Part shown: piece after piece, positions 55,070 to 64,000 of the stretch
Layout of the letters: each line of letters begins with the position of its first letter
Position numbering within the stretch: position 1 is the stretch's first letter
Assembly: GCA_019925105.1 (NCBI GenBank)
Contig: JAHGAU010000014.1
Span: forward strand, 124,001 to 188,000
From: Niebla homalea
Taxonomy: Eukaryota; Ascomycota; Lecanoromycetes; Lecanorales; Ramalinaceae
DNA: 64,000 bases
Direction of reading: 5' to 3'
Notes under the pieces: generated by a model
Databases searched by the model: none
What the model saw: only the letters and a program-made list of their open reading frames with translations
Told to the model about the DNA's origin: nothing
Program-made: the position numbers and the translations under genes

Positions 55070-57949
55070 ATTATCTCCTTTTTTATACGTTAATCTTTAG
55101 GGTATAAAGAGATATATTTAAGAAATTAATATAAAGCCGGTTAAGTATAAAGTTTATTAAAAATTTATTATTAAACTTAATAAAAAAAAAATAAAAAGAA
55201 AAGAGTCCTTAGGTATATATATAAGTATAATAATATTTATTTAATAATAATATAATAAGGATATTTTACGTTAATAAATAATTAACGTAATTTATAAAGC
55301 TTATTAAAAACCTTTTTATAAAACTTAATAAGAAAAAATAAATAGGAAAAGAGTTTCTACGGTATTAATTAATAATTATTTAAAGCTTTATTATTAATTT
55401 ATTACGTTATAATAAAGGTAAGTGTTATTATAAAAACGATATATAATTATAATAAAACCTTTATTTTATTTTAAACTTTTTCTCTTTTCTCCTTAATAAT
55501 TTTAATCACTTTTATAAGTATAATATATTAAGGGTCTATATAAATATCTATAAACTAATACGTATATAATTATATACCCTCGTTATTTATATTATTATTA
55601 TAGTAAGTAACGTTAATATTACGTAGGCGTTTTACTTACGTTAATAATCTGTTTATTTTATTTATTAATATTATATATAAGTTAATCGATCTTAAGTAAC
55701 GTAATTTACGCCGATACATCGTTAACGTAAACGTAAATATAATATTAATAATAAGTATAATAACGTTTTATTTTACCTACTTTTTATAGGATAAATTACG
55801 TTACGTACGTAACCCGTTACCTTACTTACGGTATTATTATAAGCGATACCCTTTCCGTTATTTCCCTATAAGCTTCCTTACGCCGTTAAACCGCCGTTAT
55901 TCTAATATATATATAGTTTCCGGATTAATTATAATCCCGGGTAACTTAATAAATACGTAAGCATCCTTCGATTAATATATAATTTATTAAGGCGTAAGCC
56001 CGGTACGTATAAAAGCGTAATGAAATTTTTTGGGATTTTAAAGTTTTCCGGTTAAATATTGGTTAAATATTAATTACCGCCGGTCAGGCGGAATATATAC
56101 TCCGTTAAGTTACTTTAAAAGTTAAAGGGGAAATATTAGTTTTTTAAATTAAAAAAAAAACGCTTACCGTTTACGTTAAAATAGCGGAAAAAAAAGTTAT
56201 TTAATTTAAAGAATAAATAAATAAATTATAATATAATAATAAGATAATAACGTTAACGTTTAATAGCTAAATCGGCTTAATACGGAAGGTTTAAGCTTTT
56301 TATAAAAGTTAATTCCGTTAAGGAGTTATTCCTTATTTTCCGACCTTATATTTAAGGTAAAAAGATAAAACCTTAAGCTTATAATATCCGGTAATTTAAA
56401 AGGTAAAAAAGAGGAGGAAAATATGGGCTTTAATTTATTTAAAAAAAAGGAAAAAGAGGTTATATTTTTTTCAGCGGCGTTATCGGGGGGGTTAACTTTA
56501 ACTTTTAGGAATAATACCTTAAAATTAAATTAAAGAGCCTTTCCGGCAAATAATATTAAGGAAAAGCCTTTAATTAAGGCGGAGAAAAAAATAGAGAAAA
56601 AAAAAAGGAAAAGGATAAAGAAAATATAATATTTTTATATTTATCCTTAACCTCGTTAACCTATTTATAAGGAAAAAAAAACCCGTATTAACGCAGAATT
56701 ATAAATTATTCTTTTATTTTTATATATTAATATTATTAGAGTTTAACGTTAACGTTAAAGTTAATAATATTAAACGTTAAATATTTATAATCTATATATT
56801 ATTAAAAATAATATAACGGATAATATTATTAAAGTTACTAAAGCGTTAACGTAACCTTAATAAATATACTTATTAATCTTTTATTATTTTAATAACTTTA
56901 TTTACTTAATATCCTTAACTTAATAACGTATTAAACGCTTATAATTTAGCGTTTATATTTCTTTGCTTTTAATATTATCGCGGTTATTATTAAAATTATT
57001 TTTATTAATTATAATATTATAATAAAGATAATTATTTCCGTAACGCCGGTTTATCCGCGTATATAATACCCGTAATAAATAAAGTTATTAATTAAAGTTT
57101 AAACTTTAATAATCTTACGGAAGAATAACGTATAAAAGTTAAATAATTATAATATTAATTATATATATAGTTATTAATTATATATATAACCTCCGCCGTT
57201 ATAACGTTATAATCTTATTTACGTTTTTTTTATTCCGTATTATTTTATTATATTATTCCCGTAGTTTTTAAAAATACTTTAAGTCCGTTTTTAATATTTA
57301 TTAATTATATTTAAAGCCTTAATTAATTTATTTAACTTAATATTAAACGCCTTTTTTATTTTTAATCCTATTAATAATTTCTTTAATTACTTATTCCTTT
57401 TTATTATTAATTAATTCGGATATTTATATTATAGTCTTTACCGTTTAATCGTTAACGTAAATATAATAAGGCTTTAAAAAAAAAAATATAAATAATAAAA
57501 TAGATTTAATAAGTAATAAAAAGGAATAAATAATATATTTATATTCCAATTTTATTATTAATTTTAAAAGGTCTTATAAATTAAGGCGTAAACTTTTTAT
57601 TTAATTATTTTAACTTAAGGTTTTTAATATTTAATATTATTAAATTATTAATATTATATAATTTTAACTTATATTTCTTATTATATATTTTTTAAGTTAA
57701 TTTAATAATATAACGTTATTAGTCCGTTAATATTAATTATATTTTATATAATATTTTAATTTTATTTTTTACTATAAGTATTTCTTTTTTTATAAGTTTA
57801 TCCTTAAGTTTAAAATAAATATTTAAATTATAATTATATATTATTATAAAAAGGTTATAGCTTAAAATTAAATATTCTAAATTTATATAAGTAAATTTAA
57901 TTAAAAAAAAAAGTAATTTTATTTAATTTATTTATTTAAAATTAATAAA

Positions 57950-58500
57950 GATCCTTAAATATTATTTAAAATTTTAATTTTAACGCTTTATTTAATTATT
58001 TATTTATAAATAAAAAATAATACTTAATTTACGTTTTATCTTTACGTAATAATATATTAAACCCCAGAATTTATTAATAAATAAAGACCCCCGGTTAATT
58101 ATAATTTTAACCGGCGTATTATAATATAATATAATTTCTTTAAAGAAAAGGTCCGTTAACGTAATAATATCGATTTATTTTATAATAAAGAAATATTTAT
58201 ATATCTTTATATATTTATTTATAATTATTAAAATTAAATTATAAACGTTACCTTTAATTTTATTTACGGGTAAGCCGGTAATAAAGTCCATATTAAGTTC
58301 TTTTTAAGGTATAATTAATTAAAAAAGTAAAGTAAATTTACCGTAAAAGCGATAACGTAATACCTTAATCCTTTAATAAATATTATACGTTTTAATATAA
58401 TTATTAATTTAAACCTTTAAGCCGTTTTAATAATATTTATAGGTTAAGAACTTATAAGTCTTTTCGGCTTTAAAGTGGCCCGTTAACGGGTTATTATAAT
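57950..58500 (-). pseudogene. Gypsy integrase relic (copy B)
   Basis: Minus-strand translation gives NPLTGHFKAEKTYKFL followed by KVLRYRFYGK (zinc-finger region), then ELNMDFITGLPVNK and DKYIKIYRYFFI-like sequence, and RGSLFINKFWGLIYYYVKIK, matching the Gypsy integrase core pattern (MDFIxGLP...VDRxTKM...SDRGxxFxSxFW). Stops and Asp/Arg losses are of the RIP type. Confidence 0.85.
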
Positions 58501-59734
58501 ATTTATTAATTAACTTTTTTCTAACCGTTTTATCCCGGGGGACCTATATACGGCCCTTATAAGTAATAAGGTTATTAAGATTAAGTTTTTAAATATTATT
58601 ATGACCTTAATAAGAATATATTAATATTATATTATTATCCTTAATTTTATATATAAACGTATTGTTAACTTATAAATCCTTAATAAGTAATTTAATCGGT
58701 TTAAATTCTTTAAAAAGCTTTTTAAATAATTATTAAATCTCTTTTTAAAAAATAATAATTTAAATATTTTTTAAAACAAGTAATAATTAATAATTAATAA
58801 TTACCGTCCGCCGGCGCTCCGCCAATTTATCGGATTAAAGTACGAACTTATTCTATAAAATAAATAATAAAATAATATTAAAAAGTGAAACTCCTTTATA
58901 ATTTAAACGTTTTAATAAAGGATTAATAAGGTTTATTTTATTTTAACGATAAAATACTTTAAAATTATAATTAATAAGTTTTAAGGCTTATTTAATTTAA
59001 TACGGGCTTAATACCGGTTATTTTATGAATCTTTAAAGGTTATTATAATTTATTTATATTTAAATAGTTTTAAAGCTTCTTTTTAAATAATACCGTTATT
59101 ATTTAAACGTTATAATAATAATAAGGAGCTCTTAATTATATATTTTATAATTTTATTTAATAAAGGTTATTTTTTTGGATTAATATATAATTAAATATTA
59201 ATAACTTTCCTTAAATTATTAAAATAAAATATTTACGATAATAAAATTGGATATATCGGTTTTTATTTATATTTCCCGTTTTAAGTTAAAATGGCGGAAT
59301 AATAATATATTAATAAATATTTTACGGAGCCGGCGGAACGCTATATTAACCGTATTATTCTATTTTAACGGGTTAGTTTTCTTTTTTTTTTTATTGCCTT
59401 TAAGTAAATTAATTAAAAACTTAACTATCCTTAAATATTTATAAATAAAATAATAATAAAAATTTATAAAGCTTAAAAAAACCTATACTTCCTAGTAAGT
59501 TTTTAAGGTAAATTAATCCTTAATAATTTGGATACGCTTTTAATTTATTTAAATCCCTTTAATAAAAACGATAAACTTTAAGAACTTTATTTAAATAATA
59601 TTAAATTAATATTTCTTAAAATTAATATAAAGCTAGAATTAATAAAGTCACTTAAAAACCTATTAAATATAACGTTAATAATCCGCCGGATTTTTATTAA
59701 ATATTAAAATATTATTTAAATAAATTATATAAGT

Positions 59735-60070
59735 TATATTAATAAGGTTAATAAGGGTATAATTAATATAAGCTTAAAAGGTTATTAAAACGTTAATTAA
59801 CTTAAACGGTATAACGAGATACTTAAAATAACCATAACGCGTATAGAATACCGTCTTTTATTTATCGCCGGACTTAATCCGTAACCGGTAATAAGTATCC
59901 TTAAGGTTTAATTTAATAAATTATTTAAAGTTATTTAACCGGTTAAGAGTCTCGGTAATTAAAGATAATAAGTATCGATTTTTAACTATAACCGTATTTA
60001 ATCTATAGTAATTAATATAAAGATAAAGGCCGCCGTTTTTTTTAAGTATAAAAAGGATTAAGGCGCTTAC
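59735..60070 (-). pseudogene. Gypsy reverse transcriptase relic (copy B)
   Basis: Same motif order as in copy A, on the opposite strand, and extending past the YLDD position as YLNNILIF. The second copy lets the breakpoint in copy A be placed to within a few bases. Confidence 0.85.
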
Positions 60071-62051
60071 GGGTAATATTAAATAATAAATTTAACCTTA
60101 GGCTATAATATCCTTAAGATACCGCCGGAACTCCGTTAACTTTATTTAAGATAAATTATATAAAGAATTATATAATAACTTTTTACTATTTAAGTTAATA
60201 ATGTAATCCCTTTATTTTAATTTAAGTAAAGTATTAATTATATTATTAAAAAAGATATTTATATATTTACTTAATTTTTTTAAGATACTCCGGTTAATAA
60301 AGTCTTTTATAATATTTATATATATTAAATTACTTTAAAAAATTTATAATATTTTTAAGCGCTCCGTTATTACGCTTACGTAAATAATTATAAAGACTTT
60401 ATTAATCTCCGTTAAATTTTAATTGAAGTTATAAACGTTATTAATTTATAATTTATAAGAATTAACTTTAAAGCGTTATTTATCCGCCGCCGGATTAATT
60501 GTTATTTATAAAGTGCGTAAAATTAATAAATTAAAAATTATATTTAAACCTTTTTAATTAATAATATAAAAGAATATTTTATATTATTTTTATTACCCTT
60601 AATTATTAATTAAATAATACTATAATTAATAAATATTATAATAAAAGATCTACTTATTATTAAGAAAAGCCATTTACGGTAAGACGGCGGGAGTTAATTA
60701 TAAATCTTACTAGACTATATATACTTATAAAATTAAATTTACTTAAGCTTTAATATTAATTAATATACTTAATAATTAAGGATTATTTTAAAAATTTATT
60801 TAACCCTTAATAATAAAAGCCGGGTATACTTTTAATTATTTCTTTATTAACTCCGACCTTAAAACGCCGCCGGAACTTTATTATTTTTTAATATATTATT
60901 TTTTTTATGGGATTTTACGCTTATTATTAAAACCTTATTTTATGAAATAATAAGGCAATTAAATATATAATAACTTTTTCCATAATATATATAATACTTA
61001 ATATTTTTATTTACTTTAAGGGCGGTATTAAAATTTTCGGGTATAGTTTTATGCTTTTAACCGTAAGAATCAATTTTAATAAAGGTATATATTAACTTTA
61101 AGCCGTTAAAATTAAATTTAAATACCCTATTTTTAAGGGATTTACCCTTATTGGCTTTCTAATTATTATTAATAATATATTTTAAGTTATTCTTTTATAT
61201 AATTACCGCTATTATAATATTATTCCGGGTTCTTAATACTTTATTAATTATAAGGATTTTAATTTTAAGCTTTAATAAAAGCTTTATAAAGAATATATAA
61301 GTATAAAACTTATTTAATAATAATAATAAGTCCTTTTTTATAATCTTTAAAGTATTACGGAATTACGTTACCTTTTAATTAAAATATTATTTAATATCTT
61401 TAAATTATTTATAATAAGTAAATTAACGGTTTTTTAAATTAATTATTAAATTTAAAAACTTATCCTTAAGCTTTTAATAGCTTATTCTATTAATTTCCTC
61501 GTTTAATAAGTTAAAGATTTTATAAAAGATAAACCTTAAATAAAAAATTATTTTTTTTTTTAATAAAGAAATACTTAAGATAAAACATGAATTATTTCTT
61601 TAAGTTAATAAATTACGTTTAATATTTACTTTTAAACTTATTTTAATATAACTTAAGTTTTTCCGGATAAAAAAACTTATTTTTATGGGGTAAAATAAAA
61701 GCCGCCGGCGGTACGCCGTTAATATAAAGCTTTATAATAAGGTTAATATAAAGGAAAGTCCCAGAATATAAACCTTTATATTATATATTAATATAGCTGG
61801 ATATATACTTTTAATAAGTACAATTTTTAACTTTAAATTAATTAACTTTAAATTATAATTTTAAAAATTAAGTTTATTAAGCTATAATATTATAGCGGCG
61901 TTTTACCGTTTTAATTTACTTAATTATAATAAGGAAGTTCTTAATTAAAAAATGAATATTATTTTTTTATTTTAAGGTTTATTAAGTTAATTAAGTATTT
62001 ATTATAACGATAATATCGGGCCTTCTCCTTAATAAAGAAGAAGAATTAAAA

Positions 62052-62384
62052 TATTAAATTAATTCCGTTAACGGTACGTTAACGGAATTAATAAAGGTAA
62101 ATATAGAAGACGTAACGTTACGGTCTGGATACTTAAGTACCACTTTAATAAGTAAATTGGTAATAAGATTAATTCTTAAGGAACTTAGAAAGAACTGGGG
62201 TATAGCCTTTATTTAAGGTAAAGGTAATAATTACCCTGCTTTACGCTTATTAAACTACGGCTTATAAATAACGTATATTAAGGCCATTACCAAGGCCTTT
62301 TACCAAGTCCTAACGGCCTACCTTAGCGTAGCAGTATAACGCATTACTATAACGCCGGCGCAGAGATAGCGCTAGCTGCTAACA
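62052..62384. repeat. Right LTR of Gypsy copy B
   Basis: 333 bp ending GCTAGCTGCTAACA (native). Here the outer end is native and the inner end converted, again the mirror of the other LTR. Confidence 0.87.
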
Positions 62385-62389
62385 GTTTA
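62385..62389. repeat. Target site duplication of Gypsy copy B, right (GTTTA)
   Basis: Matches 54732-54736. Confidence 0.82.
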
Positions 62390-64000
62390 TTTAATATTAA
62401 AATTTTAAAATTCCGATTATATTATTAAATGTCTTTATTAATATATCTATTATTATTACTTTATTTATATAACTCTGCCGACCGATATAATATCGCTTTT
62501 TATACCGCCCCGGTATTTATAGCCGCTTTAGCCTTTTATTAAGTATAGTTTTTCCGTTATTGCTTTTTACCCCCGGGTCGGCGGTAAGGTTTTTAGTTAA
62601 ATCCTTAATTATTTCCTTTATTTCCTTAGTTAAATTAAACTATAATAATAAGCCCGTAATTATTATAAATTTAACGGCCGCTTTAATACTTTTTTTATTA
62701 ATAAGTATTTAATAATAATCGTTAATCTTTACCTTTTTAATTAATCCCGGTTTAAGCTCCTTAAATAATAAATAGGAGATTAATACGTATATAACGTTTT
62801 ACTTTTATTATTTATATTTATAATTAACGTTAATCCGGTTATTAATATATATAATAAAAAAAAAGTAAATTAAACCGTTTTTATTTATCCGGAATTAAAT
62901 TATTAACGCGTTATTATTTTTCCTTATAATCCCGTAACGCCGGAAATACTTATTAATAACTTTATTGTTATTTAACGCTGGGTATTATCGCCCTTAAAAG
63001 ATTAATTCTTTATATTTACGTTAACGCTTTATTTATTTCTTTTTAATTTATAGGGTAATCGCCGTTAATTTCGCTTTTATAATTTTCTTCTTTTTTATTA
63101 TTTTTACTTTAAATAAAAGTTTATATATTTTTACGTTAACTTTTTAAACGTAAGTTAAATCAGTCTTTTTTTTAATTTACTTTAGTTTAATTTTTATAAA
63201 AAAAATAAATATTTTTTTTACGCTTTTTTATTTAAGGTTTTTTATAATTCTAATAAATATATTCGTTTCTTATTAACGTAATTAAGTTTATACCCTTTTT
63301 AAGCCTTATTTAAGTAATTATTTAATTTAAGGTTAACTTTATTAACAATATAAAGATTTTAGATTCTAGTACCGGGACGGGAATTACTTTATATATTTTA
63401 CTTATTATTCTTAAGTATTAATTTTAAACCTTTTATAATTACCAGATAAGCTTTTTTTTATATTTAGGCATACCCTTAAGTACGTATTAAATAGTTATTA
63501 TATACGTTATTATAAACTTTATAACCGTTTAATAAACGGTTTTAACCTTTTATAAAATAATTCTTTACGTTAACGCCGTAAAATAAATAAGGTCCCTTTT
63601 TTACGAAATTATTTTCTTTTAAACCTTTCTTATATAATCCTTTTTATCCAATTTCTTATTAACTTATAAGCTAAATACTTTAATATTAACTTTTAATTTT
63701 ATCGTTATATTATTTAAGTTTATTATAATTATTATATTATAGAATTTTAAACTTTTTATTATATAAATAAGCTTATACTTATATAAAATAAATTAAGCCT
63801 TATATATCTTTACTTATCGTAAATAAACTTTATAAGTTTATTTTAGCAAAATAAATTTATATAAATAAATATATTATAGGTTAAAAGGTAAATATTATTA
63901 ATAAAGTTTTTTACTTAAACTTTCTATTTTAATTTTATTAAATCTTTAATAAATAAGTTATTAAAAAATGAAAATAAAATTAAGGAAATAAATAACCCTT
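62390..64000. other. RIP-mutated AT-rich sequence to window end, unidentified
   Basis: 1.6 kb of A/T-rich DNA with stops in all frames. It keeps some CCGG and CGGC islands, for example near 62,570-62,590. It presumably belongs to a further repeat that runs off the window. No LTR or domain recognised. Confidence 0.55.

Larger units (their letters stand above)
54737..62384 (-). mobile_element. Ty3/Gypsy element copy B, full length, RIP-degenerated
   Basis: 7,648 bp, minus strand, with 333-bp LTRs at both ends (54737-55069 and 62052-62384) and a GTTTA duplication. On the minus strand, internal homology to copy A runs from the right LTR to about 59,735. Reverse transcriptase is readable at about 60,060-59,740 and includes TYIIYLNNILIF for the YLDD motif (both Asp changed to Asn). 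Integrase follows at about 58,500-57,950: NPLTGHFKAEKTYKFL (zinc-finger part) and MDFITGLP. The order RT before integrase marks Gypsy rather than Copia. About 2.3 kb between integrase and the left LTR was not interpreted. All frames have many stops. Inactive. Confidence 0.9.

Noticed and set aside
59247..59444. 65-codon plus-strand frame in Gypsy copy B
   Set aside because: Opposite to the element's coding strand, with no features; a chance opening after RIP.
48116..64000. AT-rich centromere
   Set aside because: The AT richness is explained by RIP-mutated Gypsy and short LTR elements with clear LTRs and target duplications. A centromere cannot be excluded but nothing supports it.

Overview
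The window comes from a filamentous ascomycete (Pezizomycotina). Genes carry short GT-AG introns of about 45-170 bp. The families present (PTH11-like rhodopsin-fold protein, GliN-like methyltransferase, BBE-type FAD oxidase, UPF1, IMP4, ThrE/PRM10-like transporter) are typical of these fungi. Two blocks (3.1-8.7 kb and 48.1-64.0 kb, running off the right end) are extremely AT-rich and full of C-to-T/G-to-A changes, the mark of repeat-induced point mutation (RIP). Class or genus cannot be set from the sequence alone.

Layout. (1) 1.7-2.7 kb: a secreted-looking alpha/beta hydrolase. (2) 3,115-8,727: a RIP-mutated Ty1/Copia element on the minus strand, with 220-bp LTRs and a perfect 5-bp target duplication. 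(3) 8.8-28.2 kb: an accessory block that reads as a biosynthetic cluster. Intact genes are a SAM methyltransferase, a rhodopsin-fold membrane protein, a second alpha/beta hydrolase, a P450, a cupin protein, an SDR and a secreted FAD oxidase. In its middle (13.9-19.2 kb) lie four broken genes: a class I aminotransferase, a small Kex2-type repeat precursor, a UstYa-like membrane protein fragment and an O-methyltransferase. (4) 28.2-30.7 kb: no gene seen. (5) 30.7-47.3 kb: mostly housekeeping genes (AhpC/TSA-like protein, small membrane protein, UPF1, IMP4, an unknown protein, ThrE-like transporter, a low-complexity Tyr/Glu-rich protein). (6) 48.1-64.0 kb: nested RIP-mutated retrotransposons: a truncated Ty3/Gypsy copy (+), a 2.1-kb LTR element inserted in it, and a full-length copy of the same Gypsy family (-).

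The main find is the precursor at 16,037-16,401 (-). It has a signal-peptide-like start and five repeats of the core I-A-Y-P-(D/N)-(S/A)-Y, separated by Lys-Arg and by Glu/Asp-Ala spacers. This is the design of fungal Kex2-processed RiPP precursors (ustiloxin, asperipin and phomopsin type, called dikaritins). Beside it are a UstYa-like N-terminus, a P450, methyltransferases, an aminotransferase and an FAD oxidase. I infer a dikaritin-like RiPP cluster whose central genes are decaying: the precursor has a TGA where an Arg codon of a Lys-Arg site is expected, and three neighbours carry frameshifts or stops. The outer tailoring genes are still open.

Exon limits were placed by eye from splice signals, reading-frame continuity and family resemblance. 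No alignment or database search was run.
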